DNA of 41,412 nucleotides from Bryobacterales bacterium (GCA_020846745.1 JADLDI010000116.1:1-41412); one strand, 5' to 3'; numbered from the stretch's first letter, positions 17,196 through 24,749 are shown. The notes: a model not told the origin generated them from the letters alone. Program-made: numbers and translations.

Positions 17196-18358
17196 GGCTG
17201 TGCCTCCACCCGCGCCCCGTCGGCCAGCGTAGCCGGCCGCGGATAGATCACCCGCTCGCCTGCCTGCAAGCCCGACAGCACTTCGGCATGCCCGTCGCGC
17301 ATCGCCCCCAACCGGACCAGCCGTGTACGCGCCGTGCCGCCCTCCGCCACCCATACCGATTGCAGTTGGCCTTGCGTTTCCACGGCAGCCTGCGGCGTCG
17401 CCAGCACGCTGCGCCGCATCCCCGTCGAAAATGCGGCCCGCCCGAACAGTCCCGACCGCAATGCCGCGTTACCGGGCAGGTTGACCTTGGCGATAAACGT
17501 TCGCGACGCCTCGTCCACCGAGGGCACAATCTCCGCCACGCGTCCTGTCAACGGTTGCTCCACCGCATCCAGTTTTACGGTGACCGGCTGCCCCGGCCTG
17601 ATGCTCTTCAGCCGCGATTCCTCAACAGCCGCCTCAAACCGGAACGCGCCTTCCTGCTCCAACTCGAGCAGCGGCATGCCCGGCGAGGCGAGCGTGCCCG
17701 GTTCGGCTCGCCGCGCGATCACGCGGCCGTTGAACGGCGCTTTCACCACCGTATAACCAGCCATCACCTCCGATGCGCGCACGCCTTCTTCGGCCTGCCG
17801 GATCTTTTGGTCCAGTTGGCGCCGTTTGGCCTGCGCCATGGCTAGTCCCGACTCGGCCACTCGCGCGCGTGCCTCGGCCTCGTCATACTCCTGTTGCGAG
17901 ACAGACCGTTTGTCGAGAAGGTCCTTCATGCGCTTCAACGTCGTTTGCGCCAACTGTACCTGCGATTGCGCTCCGGCGACGGCGCTTTCCGCCTCGGGAA
18001 TTCCCTGCCGCGCTTCTTCGAGCCCTGCTTTCGCCGCCTGAATCGCGGTCTGCAGTTCTTTTGCGTCTAGCTCCACCAGCGGCTGCCCCGCCGCGACACG
18101 ATCGCCCGTCTGCGCCCGAACTGCAATCACGTATCCCATGGCCCGCGCGGTAACCGTCGTCACCGTGCGTGCGCGCACCGTCCCCGGCGCCTCCAACACG
18201 TCCTCCCATTCCACCGGAGCAACCGCCACCGTCTTCACTGCCACCGCCGCCGCCGGAGTAGCCGCTTTCGTTGTCTCCGCCTTGTGGCCGCCGTTGCAGG
18301 AGGCGATGAGCAGCATCCCCGTCAGCAACGAAGTCAACCTGAGCACCTGCAATTTCAC
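17192..18358 (-). CDS. RND efflux membrane-fusion protein (HlyD/AcrA family), lipoprotein
   Basis: Periplasmic adaptor of the efflux pump, 388 residues. The signal KLQVLRLTSLLTGMLLIASC has a lipobox (IASC), so it is lipid-anchored. A biotinyl-lipoyl-like half (PGTVRARTVTTVTARAMGYV) and the partner half (VKAPFNGRVIARRAEPGTLASPG) flank a long alpha-hairpin (about 95-180, rich in Ala, Gln and Glu). A beta-barrel and membrane-proximal domain follow. I chose GTG 18358 because AGAGGAG lies 4-5 nt upstream and the signal peptide then begins the protein; the frame to 18460 adds residues without function. It lies 88 nt after the TolC-type gene. Confidence 0.93.
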   Translation of the reverse strand: MKLQVLRLTSLLTGMLLIASCNGGHKAETTKAATPAAAVAVKTVAVAPVEWEDVLEAPGTVRARTVTTVTARAMGYVIAVRAQTGDRVAAGQPLVELDAKELQTAIQAAKAGLEEARQGIPEAESAVAGAQSQVQLAQTTLKRMKDLLDKRSVSQQEYDEAEARARVAESGLAMAQAKRRQLDQKIRQAEEGVRASEVMAGYTVVKAPFNGRVIARRAEPGTLASPGMPLLELEQEGAFRFEAAVEESRLKSIRPGQPVTVKLDAVEQPLTGRVAEIVPSVDEASRTFIAKVNLPGNAALRSGLFGRAAFSTGMRRSVLATPQAAVETQGQLQSVWVAEGGTARTRLVRLGAMRDGHAEVLSGLQAGERVIYPRPATLADGARVEAQP

Positions 18359-18400
18359 ACGCTCCTCTGAACCATGCCAAATCCGCACTGCTCCGTTACC

Positions 18401-18423
18401 GAGCCGCGGCCGCGAAGGAGCGG
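18401..18423. repeat. Short dispersed GC-rich repeat in the tolC-MFP gap
   Basis: GAGCCGCGGCCGCGAAGGAG plus CGG. A close match lies at 34994-35015 (GAGCCACGACCGCGAGGGAG) and a part at 35241-35253. It sits in the 88-nt gap between two genes of the efflux operon. Function unknown. Confidence 0.45.
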
Positions 18424-18446
18424 CGCCTTCCCAAACCCCTGGGAAA

Positions 18447-19757
18447 CTAGTTAAGTACATCGGAATCTCCTGTCAGCCGGCCCGCGGCCAGTTCCAACTC
18501 AACGGCAGCAATGCGTTGTTCATAGATTGCCGCCAGGCGGCGCGTCCGCGCCTCGAGTAGTGCCGTCTCGTTTCGCAATAAATCGTTGATCGTGGTCAGC
18601 CCGGCTTCATACCGGTTCTTGATAATCCGCAAGCTCTCTTCCGCCTGCGCCACTGCCGCCTGCGCCACTTCGACCCGCTCCGTCGCCGCACCCACCGCCG
18701 CCTTGGCCTGCGTCACCTGCAATTCCACCGCGGCATCCACCTGCCGCTTCGACGCTCGCGCCGCAGCAGCCATCTGCGCCGCTTCGTCCGCCTTCCGGTT
18801 GGCGCTACCCGCCGTGTCGAAGTTCCACCGGAGCCCCGCGCCGAAAAACCAGTTCGTTCCGCCGTCGGCGACGAACTTATACCGGTCAGCTTCAAACATC
18901 CCGCGCACCACAATCTGCGGATACAACGACAGCCGCGCCGACCGGCGCTGTGCCGTCGCCATATCCGCGGCCAGTTCCGCCTGCCGCTGTTCCGGGCGAG
19001 CCACCGGCGCACCCGTGCCTGGCCTCCGCACCGACAACGGCGTCACCAGTTCATGTCCCGTGTCGAGCGGCAGCCCCAGCGCCTCGTTCAGCGCCGCCTG
19101 CGCCACCTGCAAATCGTACTTGCGCCGGATCGCCTGCTCTTTGGTCGACGCGAGGTGAACCCGGATCGACAGCACATCCGCATCGGTCGACATCCCGGCG
19201 GTTCTCACAGCTTCGGCACGCTGCAAGTCCGCCTCAGCCGACTTCACCGCGGCGTCGGCTGCCTCCAGGTTCTCCTTTGTCAATTGGACTGCGGAGTATG
19301 CCCGGGCCACCGCCGCCACGCGCTGCATGCGCTGAAACCGTTCCTCTTCCTCCGACAGCTTCCTCCCGATCGCCGCGGTCTCGACCTGCTGCCTGGTCGC
19401 CCCAAAATCGTAAAGCACCTGCTCTACGCCAACCTGCGACTGGAAGTTCGCGATAAATCCGGGCGAGTTTAGCTTATTAATACTGAAGTCGGCCTGCGAG
19501 AACCGCCGCTGGTTTAATAGGCTGCCAAAGGCGAACACCGGGTTGTTACTCCCCTGCACAAACTCGGTATAAGAGAGCTTTGGGTAATATCCCGACCGTG
19601 CCTGCTCGGTCCGCGCAACAGCGGCTTTTGTCCGGGCTGCCGCGGCCTCAATCGAGGGATGTCTTTCGAGCGCGATCTTAACCGCATCGCGCAGGGTAAG
19701 CGGTTCTGCCAACGCCGGCAATCCGGCGATCGACAACAGAAGCAACGTGCGTTTCAT
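18447..19757 (-). CDS. TolC-family outer-membrane efflux protein
   Basis: Outer-membrane channel of the pump, 436 residues. Signal peptide MKRTLLLLSIAGLPALA, then the tandem OEP repeats: LTLRDAVKIALERHPSIEAAAARTKAAVA, GYYPKLSY, SQVGVEQVLYDFGATRQQVETA in repeat 1; LSLYPQIVVRGMFEAD, WNFDTAGSANRKADEA and SLRIIKNRYEAGLTTINDLLRNETALLEA in repeat 2. These are the hallmarks of the family. I chose ATG 19757 because it begins the signal peptide and has GGGAGA about 6 nt upstream. The frame stays open to 19880, but that part is inside the 53-bp tandem repeat. First gene of a four-gene operon. Confidence 0.94.
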   Translation of the reverse strand: MKRTLLLLSIAGLPALAEPLTLRDAVKIALERHPSIEAAAARTKAAVARTEQARSGYYPKLSYTEFVQGSNNPVFAFGSLLNQRRFSQADFSINKLNSPGFIANFQSQVGVEQVLYDFGATRQQVETAAIGRKLSEEEERFQRMQRVAAVARAYSAVQLTKENLEAADAAVKSAEADLQRAEAVRTAGMSTDADVLSIRVHLASTKEQAIRRKYDLQVAQAALNEALGLPLDTGHELVTPLSVRRPGTGAPVARPEQRQAELAADMATAQRRSARLSLYPQIVVRGMFEADRYKFVADGGTNWFFGAGLRWNFDTAGSANRKADEAAQMAAAARASKRQVDAAVELQVTQAKAAVGAATERVEVAQAAVAQAEESLRIIKNRYEAGLTTINDLLRNETALLEARTRRLAAIYEQRIAAVELELAAGRLTGDSDVLN

Positions 19758-19769
19758 GGTGTCTCCCAG

Positions 19770-19797
19770 AAAGATACAAACGCAACAAAAAGGTGAC
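19770..19797 (-). promoter_or_regulatory. Candidate ECF-type promoter of the efflux operon
   Basis: On the minus strand GTCACC (19797-19792) is followed by 17 nt and TCTTT (19774-19770). The same two elements with the same 17-nt spacing precede the divergent osmC-like gene (20034-20061). In both cases TTTT follows GTCACC directly. The downstream operon on the other side encodes an ECF sigma factor, the natural candidate to read both. Confidence 0.5.
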
Positions 19798-19814
19798 GGG
19801 CGCCCAACCCGCAC

Positions 19815-19995
19815 ACATCCGCACCACAACTGTCTTTTAAATCGGGGACAGGCCCTATTTCTGCAAGACATCCGCACCACAACTGTCTTTTAAATCGGGG
19901 ACAGGCCCGGTTTCTGCAAGACATCCGCGTTACAACCGTCTTCACAATCGGGGACAGGCCTCATTTCCGCAACACATCCGTACTGCAAACGTGTG
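19815..19995. repeat. 53-bp tandem repeat, three full copies plus a partial
   Basis: Units start with ACATCC at 19815, 19868, 19921 and 19974, so the period is exactly 53 bp. The first two units are almost identical; the third has diverged at several positions. Each unit contains ATCGGGGACAGGCC. There are no unique spacers, so this is not a CRISPR array. The GGGGACAGGC core resembles REP-like elements that in some bacteria are linked to TnpA_REP transposases; no such gene is in the window. It fills the gap between the two divergent operons. Confidence 0.85.
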
Positions 19996-20033
19996 CGCCC
20001 TCGCCCCCAGCCTGAGTTTCTCGTCGCGACCTT

Positions 20034-20061
20034 GTCACCTTTTCCGCCGCCGCCGATCTTT
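20034..20061 (+). promoter_or_regulatory. Candidate ECF-type promoter of the osmC-sigma operon
   Basis: GTCACC (20034-20039), 17 nt, TCTTT (20057-20061), then 17 nt to the ATG at 20079, with TTGGAGA as ribosome-binding site. Elements and spacing are identical to those before the divergent tolC-like gene. Some ECF groups recognise a TGTCAC-type -35; here the -35 region reads TTGTCACC. Confidence 0.5.
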
Positions 20062-20078
20062 ATCGTTGGAGACACACG

Positions 20079-20483
20079 ATGGAAGCCCAAATCGAATACG
20101 AATCAGGCGTGCAGTTCGCGGTCGACATCCGCGGTCACCGCCTGGTGTGCGATCAGCCCACCAACGCCGGAGGCCAGGACGCCGGCATCACGCCACCTGA
20201 GTTCCTCCTCGCCTCCTTGGGTACGTGCGCGGGCTACTACGCCGTTGAATACCTCAAGACCCGCTCGTTGCCTGTTGAGGGCGTCCGCATCAGCGTCCGT
20301 GCCGAGAAGGCCCTCAACCCCGGCCGGTTGTCCCGCTTTCACATCGATGTCGAGGTCGACGGGCTCACCGACGACAGGCACCGCGAAGGTGTCCTCCGCG
20401 CCGTCAAGCGATGCCTGATCCATAACACCCTCTTACACCCTCCCGAAATCGAAATTGGGATTCATACCCCGGTTACGATGTAA
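20079..20483 (+). CDS. OsmC-family thiol peroxidase-like protein
   Basis: The 134-residue OsmC/Ohr superfamily protein is a likely Cys-based peroxidase or redox protein of the cytoplasm. The two conserved cysteines are in PPEFLLASLGTCAGYYAVEYL (about residue 49) and RAVKRCLIHNTLLHPPEI (about 112). The short size and the LLASLGTC and HNTL segments match the YhfA/OsmC branch rather than Ohr. TTGGAGA precedes the ATG. First gene of a rightward operon; the ECF sigma factor starts 3 nt after its stop. Pairing with a sigma/anti-sigma system suggests a thiol or oxidative stress response. Confidence 0.88.
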   Translation: MEAQIEYESGVQFAVDIRGHRLVCDQPTNAGGQDAGITPPEFLLASLGTCAGYYAVEYLKTRSLPVEGVRISVRAEKALNPGRLSRFHIDVEVDGLTDDRHREGVLRAVKRCLIHNTLLHPPEIEIGIHTPVTM

Positions 20484-20486
20484 GGA

Positions 20487-21089
20487 GTGACTGATGAAAT
20501 CGAACTCGCGCGACGGCTGATCGCGGGCGACAGTTCCGCCCTGGACGAGTTTATCGGAGCCTTTCGGGGAAAGGTATTCCAATACTCCTTTTTGATGTGC
20601 GGTCAGCGCGAAGACGCGGAAGAAGTGGCGCAGGAGACATTGCTCAAAGTGTTCGAACATTTCAATCAACTACGCGAACCCGAGCACATCCGCGCCTGGG
20701 TCTTCCGTATCGCAAAAAACGTCTGTTCCATGCGCCGCCGCAAGAGCGTCTTCGCCCCCCAAGAGGAGATCTCGCTCGACGAGTTGAAACCCAACTGGCG
20801 CGGCGACGGCGACGAACGCCGCCTCGAAATCGCCGACTGGACCGCTCTGCCAGAGGACCTCGCCGCTAAACGTCAGATGTCCCGGCTTCTCCGGGCGGCG
20901 ATCGCGGACCTCCCCGAAATCTATAAGTCCGTCATTCTGCTGCGCGATGTCGAAGAACTCTCGACCCAGGAAGCGGCAGACATTCTGGAAGTCACCGAGG
21001 ATGTGATCAAGACTCGCCTCCACCGGGCGAGACTCGCCGTGCGTCAGAAACTCGACGCTGCCCTGCGCGCCGCTCAGGAGGTGGCATGA
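20487..21089 (+). CDS. ECF (extracytoplasmic function) RNA polymerase sigma factor
   Basis: The 200-residue sigma-70 family group 4 protein has region 2 at about 25-95 (VFQYSFLMCGQREDAEEVAQ... HIRAWVFRIAKNVC, which binds the -10 element) and region 4 at about 135-190 (LPEIYKSVILLRDVEELSTQEAADILEVTEDVIKTRLHRAR, a helix-turn-helix for the -35). No extra C-terminal domain. The start is GTG 20487, 3 nt after the osmC stop; AAGGA abuts the GTG, so translation may depend on coupling. The stop overlaps the anti-sigma start (ATGA), the usual arrangement for a sigma/anti-sigma pair. It may autoregulate through the motif at 20034-20061. Confidence 0.93.
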   Translation: MTDEIELARRLIAGDSSALDEFIGAFRGKVFQYSFLMCGQREDAEEVAQETLLKVFEHFNQLREPEHIRAWVFRIAKNVCSMRRRKSVFAPQEEISLDELKPNWRGDGDERRLEIADWTALPEDLAAKRQMSRLLRAAIADLPEIYKSVILLRDVEELSTQEAADILEVTEDVIKTRLHRARLAVRQKLDAALRAAQEVA

Positions 21090-21346
21090 CCGTGAACGAA
21101 TGTAAGGCTGTCTTTGCCCGTTTATCGGAATATCTCGACCAGGAACTGCCCGGCGATCTCTGCGAACGCATCGAGCAGCATATCGCCGGCTGTCCGCCTT
21201 GCGTTGAGTTTGTCGACAGCCTGAAAAAGAGCGTCAACGCTTGCCGCGAATTTCACGTCGAAGACGGACCGCCCCCCCTGACCGACGCCAAGCGGGATGA
21301 GTTGCGCCACGCCTACGAGCGCATGCGCTCGTCGCTCAAGCTTTAG
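21086..21346 (+). CDS. Zinc-binding anti-sigma factor (zf-HC2/ZAS)
   Basis: The 86-residue protein has the ZAS signature HIAGCPPC (H-x3-C-x2-C, about 33-40) and an upstream Cys in NECKAVF. There is no TM segment, so it is a soluble anti-sigma factor that would hold the ECF factor in the cytoplasm. Soluble ZAS proteins such as RsrA respond to thiol oxidation by losing zinc, which fits the osmC-like neighbour; that is inference. It overlaps the sigma gene by 4 nt. Confidence 0.88.
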   Translation: MTVNECKAVFARLSEYLDQELPGDLCERIEQHIAGCPPCVEFVDSLKKSVNACREFHVEDGPPPLTDAKRDELRHAYERMRSSLKL

Positions 21347-21387
21347 TTCCGGGCCGCCGCACCCCCAAGCGTATTTGAAGGGTGACT

Positions 21388-22479
21388 ATGGTCACTGCCC
21401 TGGAATCCCGCGTGCCCTACGATGAGGGTGTCATGGCTGCCGTACTCGCCAATCCGCTGAAAACGAACAAGAAGGAATTTGTACGGAAACGGGCGGATTC
21501 CACCCAGTGGGTGCGGCGCGGCGTGCAGTTGGGCTTTTTCGCGCTCAATCTCTGGATTGGCATCCAGTTCTATCTGTTCGTCCGGTTCTATGAAACCGGT
21601 GGCCAAGGTCCATGGGTGGAACGGCCTCCAGGCGTGGAAGGCTGGCTTCCCATCGCATCTCTGATGAACCTGAAGCTTTGGTGGTCCACCGGCCGTGTTC
21701 CGGGCGTCCACCCGGCCGGCATGTTCCTGCTGCTCGCCTTCGTGGCGATGTCCCTCTTTCTAAGGAAAGCCTTCTGCGGTTGGCTTTGCCCCGTCGGCAC
21801 GCTGTCGGAGTACTTGTGGCGTCTTGGCCGCAAGGTATTCCGCAAGAACTATCGACTGCCCCGTTGGGCCGACCTGCCCCTGCGGAGCCTCAAATATATC
21901 CTCATGGGACTGTTCCTCTACGCCGTCGGCGGCATGTCCGCGGCGGCAATTGCCTTCTTTCTGGAGGGGCCCTACGGATTGATTGCAGACGTGAAGATGC
22001 TGAATTTCTTCCGTTACCTCGGCGTCGGCGGTGGCTTGGTGATCGCCGGCCTCATTCTGGCCGGCGTCTTCATCCAGAACTTCTGGTGCCGCTACTTGTG
22101 CCCGTACGGTGCGTTCCTCGGCCTCTTTTCGTGGGCCAGTCCGGTGCGGATCAAGCGGGATGCCGACCTTTGTATCGACTGCGCCAAGTGCGCCAAAGCG
22201 TGCCCGTCGCAGTTGAAGGTCGATCAGTTGATACAAATCCAGTCGCCGGAATGCCTGGCCTGTTACGAGTGCGAAACGTCATGCCCGGTGGAGGGCGCGC
22301 TTGAGATGACCGTCGCCGGACGAAAGCGCATCCCCGCCTGGAGCATGGCGGCCATGGTCGCGGCCTTGTTTCTCGGCTCGGTCACCTACGCCCGTATGTC
22401 GGGGTACTGGCATACGAACGTATCGACCGATGTGTACTATCAGCTCGTTCCGCGAGCCAACGAGTTCGGTCACCCGTAA
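21388..22479 (+). CDS. NapH-type membrane-bound [4Fe-4S] protein
   Basis: The 363-residue polytopic protein has TM helices at about 45-63, 108-124, 165-187 and 203-226, two cytoplasmic CxxxCP motifs (CGWLCPVGTL and CRYLCPYGAF), two ferredoxin clusters (CIDCAKCAKACP and CLACYECETSCP) and a final TM helix near residue 320. This is the NapH/NosR/CcoG-like family that links quinols to periplasmic acceptors. I preferred ATG 21388 to GTG 21382 because GAAGG gives a better spacing. It follows the anti-sigma gene by 41 nt, so the same ECF operon may drive it. It could feed electrons to the cytochrome module 1.3 kb downstream. Confidence 0.9.
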   Translation: MVTALESRVPYDEGVMAAVLANPLKTNKKEFVRKRADSTQWVRRGVQLGFFALNLWIGIQFYLFVRFYETGGQGPWVERPPGVEGWLPIASLMNLKLWWSTGRVPGVHPAGMFLLLAFVAMSLFLRKAFCGWLCPVGTLSEYLWRLGRKVFRKNYRLPRWADLPLRSLKYILMGLFLYAVGGMSAAAIAFFLEGPYGLIADVKMLNFFRYLGVGGGLVIAGLILAGVFIQNFWCRYLCPYGAFLGLFSWASPVRIKRDADLCIDCAKCAKACPSQLKVDQLIQIQSPECLACYECETSCPVEGALEMTVAGRKRIPAWSMAAMVAALFLGSVTYARMSGYWHTNVSTDVYYQLVPRANEFGHP

Positions 22480-22483
22480 GGCG

Positions 22484-22729
22484 TCACGCCAGTTCGCTGA
22501 TTTGGGCCTCCACGTGCGCGAGCGCCAACTCCAGTTGATGCCGGTGCCGTGGGTGCGTGGCCTTCTCCAGGTCATGTAGCACCCGCGTCCGGGTCAACAA
22601 AAGCGACTCCCGCTTGTAGCCCTGTTCTTTACTCATGGCGACCGCGGTGGCAGTGCCGCGGGCCTCACTCATCTGCTGTCTCAGGTCCTGCTGAGCTTCG
22701 ATATCCTTGCTTTCCCAACCACGAGCCAT
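22484..22729 (-). CDS. Small hypothetical helical protein
   Basis: The 81-residue soluble protein is Gln-, Glu- and Arg-rich and probably all-helical (DIEAQQDLRQQMSEAR, then HQLELALAHVEAQISEL). No Cys, signal or membrane segment. I do not recognise the family. AAGGAGTAGGGATTATCCT precedes the ATG, so a ribosome-binding site is present though distant. It converges with the NapH gene, 4 nt apart. Confidence 0.6.
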   Translation of the reverse strand: MARGWESKDIEAQQDLRQQMSEARGTATAVAMSKEQGYKRESLLLTRTRVLHDLEKATHPRHRHQLELALAHVEAQISELA

Positions 22730-23091
22730 AGGATAATCCCTACTCCTTATCGTAGCGTCACGGTAAATCGATTTTCAGATGTCGAAGACTTTTTAATGTG
22801 CTGCTCTGCTTTCTTTGCGCGGGATTTCACAGTCGTGCATCATCCAAGAAGTGATTGCCGCAACTTCAGTCCCGATCGATCCGGCAGTCTGGGCAAAAGA
22901 TTCCACTGGAGTAAATACGGGGCCCGGATCGTTCGGCGGCCAGTTTACCGATCGCACTACCATTCTATTATTCCTGCGCCACTTCGGCTGACCGTTCTGC
23001 CGTGAGAGCGTGGCGGCGCTACGCCAATTGGTGGATATCGGCGATCCCCGACTTCAGCACCCTCGCCAACGGGGCAGCGTCCTGCCCACCG
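22730..23091. other. Intergenic region, no supported gene
   Basis: 362 nt between the divergently placed hypothetical gene and the 3' end of the YbaK gene. A 69-codon frame at 22796-23005 has no ribosome-binding site and reads as random Ser/Arg/His-rich sequence. I see no tRNA, repeat or clear promoter; the left end must hold the promoter of the 81-residue gene. Confidence 0.6.
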
Positions 23092-23559
23092 TCAACACTT
23101 GCGGGCGAAGGTAACAATTAGCGGGTCGACTAACCGTTCGAAATCGCGATATCGCATGTGGATCAGGTCGCGATGCGTTCCGGCATTGAACGCGATCGTC
23201 TCCTGCGAGGCAAGCCGTTCGTCCACATACACCGGCACGGAGTAGAGATTCCCGAACGGCGGCATGGCGCCGACCTCCAGATCGGGGAAGAGATTCGCCA
23301 GTTCCTCTTCCGACGCCAGGCGGACCGTTTCCGCCCCCAACGACTCACGCAGCATATGCAGATCGGCATGCGTGTTCGCCGGCAGCACCGCCATTCCGAA
23401 GTAGCCGTCAGCCACAAACACCACGCTCTTCGCCATGCACTTGGTCGGAACGTGGTCTTCGTGAGCGGCGGATCGGGCAGTGAAGGCGGTCCGATGCACA
23501 GTGTGCATGTACGACGTATGATTTTGCGCCAGGAATTGCTGGAGCCGGGAAGCTATCAT
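23092..23559 (-). CDS. YbaK/ProX-type aminoacyl-tRNA deacylase domain protein
   Basis: The 155-residue stand-alone YbaK-domain protein has KCMAKSVVFVADGYFGMAVLPA with the conserved central Lys (editing enzymes use it), LGAETVRLASEEEL, VGAMPPFGNLYSVPVYVDERL and an Asn-containing IAFNAGTHRDLIHMRYRDFERL near the end. These match the family that hydrolyses mischarged tRNAs such as Cys- or Ala-tRNA-Pro. GGAGGTG lies 6 nt before the ATG. It is not part of a visible operon. The substrate is not certain. Confidence 0.87.
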   Translation of the reverse strand: MIASRLQQFLAQNHTSYMHTVHRTAFTARSAAHEDHVPTKCMAKSVVFVADGYFGMAVLPANTHADLHMLRESLGAETVRLASEEELANLFPDLEVGAMPPFGNLYSVPVYVDERLASQETIAFNAGTHRDLIHMRYRDFERLVDPLIVTFARKC

Positions 23560-23788
23560 AAGACACCTCCACCCGCATCATAAAGCAAACGTAACCGCGA
23601 GAACAGCCTAATGTGAGGCTACACTTCGCAAAACCTGCTTCGCTCGCCCGTCCCTCTGGAATCGAAAGCACCCGGGCGTTCCCCTCACCCGCCGACCCCC
23701 GACCCGAGCCGCCCCTTCTAAGCGGAGGTGGTTGCGCGCAGAGCCGGAGCCCGGGCCAACCGATAACAGAAAAAGGCGGAGAACGCGA

Positions 23789-24292
23789 CTATTCTACGTC
23801 CTCCGGCTTAACGGGCCGCTTATCGCCGTTCGACGCGAACCGGATGAACGCGATGACATCAGCTAATTGTTCCGAGCTGAGCTTCGCCGACTCCGGCGGA
23901 TGTTTCCAGGTCGCATTAGGTTCCATCTTGTCGATATCGGCTTTCGCCACGGTCTTGGCTTGGGGCGGGTTGGTCGACAGATCGAACAACTTCACTTCCG
24001 CGCCCTCTTCCGAAGCCTTCATGACCGGCATAGTCGGCCCGGACTTGAGCTTCGCCTGTAGAACGTACTGTGTGGCCGTGGACATCACCGCCATTTTGAT
24101 CGCACGCGGATTGAGCAAAGCCAACCGGCTCAGGTCGGGACCAACCGGTGTTCCCTTCTTCTCAAGCAGATGACAGTTTCCGCAGCGGGTCCCCTGCGCT
24201 TCCGATTCAAAGTAGATCTTCCTGCCGCGGCCCACCTGCGCGGGCTCTTGCGCATACATTGCCGGAATCAGAAGGAGAGTAATCCAGCGCAT
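23789..24292 (-). CDS. Monoheme c-type cytochrome
   Basis: The 167-residue exported cytochrome has signal peptide MRWITLLLIPAMYAQ, then GRKIYFESEAQGTRCGNCH with the haem motif CGNCH at 37-41, VGPDLSRLALLNPRAIKMAVM and a GPTMPVM segment that may give the distal Met. The C-terminal LSSEQLADVIAFIRF helix is typical of class I cytochromes. I chose ATG 24292 with AAGGAG 6 nt upstream; the longer frame to 24472 reads across the divergent promoter region. A -24/-12 promoter lies just before it (24346-24331). Likely periplasmic electron carrier for the module to its right. Confidence 0.88.
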   Translation of the reverse strand: MRWITLLLIPAMYAQEPAQVGRGRKIYFESEAQGTRCGNCHLLEKKGTPVGPDLSRLALLNPRAIKMAVMSTATQYVLQAKLKSGPTMPVMKASEEGAEVKLFDLSTNPPQAKTVAKADIDKMEPNATWKHPPESAKLSSEQLADVIAFIRFASNGDKRPVKPEDVE

Positions 24293-24330
24293 AATTGACT
24301 CCTTTGTATAGAGGTTCAAGATGACATCTA

Positions 24331-24346
24331 TGCATCCGGACAGCCA
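24331..24346 (-). promoter_or_regulatory. Sigma-54 (-24/-12) promoter of the cytochrome c gene
   Basis: On the minus strand TGGCTGTCCGGATGCA (24346-24331). Invariant GG and GC are 10 nt apart as required. Transcription would begin near 24320, leaving a leader of about 27 nt with the AAGGAG site. It closely resembles the element at 24831-24846 (TGGCT.T.C.GATGCA). Confidence 0.65.
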
Positions 24347-24364
24347 AAGCGGGAGTGGCGGGAA

Positions 24365-24380
24365 TGGCCACAGACCTGCA
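24365..24380 (+). promoter_or_regulatory. Sigma-54 (-24/-12) promoter of the small membrane protein gene
   Basis: TGGCCACAGACCTGCA has the correct GG-N10-GC spacing. It is divergent from the one at 24346-24331, 18 nt away. The expected start near 24391 leaves about 26 nt before ATG 24417 and excludes the in-frame ATG at 24321 as a start for this transcript. Confidence 0.6.
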
Positions 24381-24416
24381 CTACGCAATTTCAGGGCACC
24401 ACGGAACACGGGCACG

Positions 24417-24734
24417 ATGAACAGGACAATGCTGCAACTAGCAGACCTGATCTGGATGGCAGTCCTCGCCACTGGCGCGGTCTGCGCGGGGTCGCTGTTT
24501 GCGGCTTTCTGGACAGGAACTCACGCGCTGGGCGGACGCTTGTCAGACAAACGTGAGCAAATTCGCGTGACCACCTGCCCCATCACCGGCGAAGGTGCCC
24601 TCATCCATATCGAAGAAGGTCGGATTATGGAGTGCACCCTGCACGGGACCTATTGTGGTGAGATGTGCCGGCGGAAATCCACAACGGTTGCCAGTGGAAA
24701 TTTCGACACGTCTAAGTTATTGAAAATACGGTAG
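24417..24734 (+). CDS. Small four-cysteine membrane protein
   Basis: The 105-residue protein has one TM helix (LIWMAVLATGAVCAGSLFAAF, about 11-31) and a hydrophilic part with four Cys: C54 in TTCPITGEG and C73, C80, C84 in MECTLHGTYCGEMCRR. The pattern suggests a metal or iron-sulfur site, or redox thiols; I do not recognise the family. The frame is open from ATG 24321, but that start overlaps the sigma-54 promoters, so I prefer 24417. The Shine-Dalgarno match there is weak. It lies between the cytochrome c gene and the GcvH-like gene and is probably part of the same module. Confidence 0.65.
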   Translation: MNRTMLQLADLIWMAVLATGAVCAGSLFAAFWTGTHALGGRLSDKREQIRVTTCPITGEGALIHIEEGRIMECTLHGTYCGEMCRRKSTTVASGNFDTSKLLKIR

Positions 24735-24749
24735 TGACGGGGAAATCCA

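Noticed and set aside
19754..19945. 63-codon minus-strand frame upstream of tolC
   Set aside because: The frame is the 53-bp repeat translated; the cysteine-rich repeats it shows are a by-product of the repeat unit.
19815..19995. Possible CRISPR array
   Set aside because: Period is 53 bp with the whole unit repeated; there are no unique spacers, and no cas genes are in the window.
22796..23005. 69-codon frame in the gap before the YbaK gene
   Set aside because: No ribosome-binding site, Ser/Arg/His-rich random composition, and no recognisable domain.
23610..23630. AGCCT-AGGCT hairpin upstream of the YbaK gene
   Set aside because: Short 5-bp stem with no T-run and not at a gene end.
24321..24416. 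Upstream ATG extension of the small four-Cys membrane protein gene
   Set aside because: It overlaps two candidate sigma-54 promoters and reads as Ser/Gly/Arg-rich sequence; ATG 24417 starts 6 residues before the TM helix region and fits the predicted transcription start.
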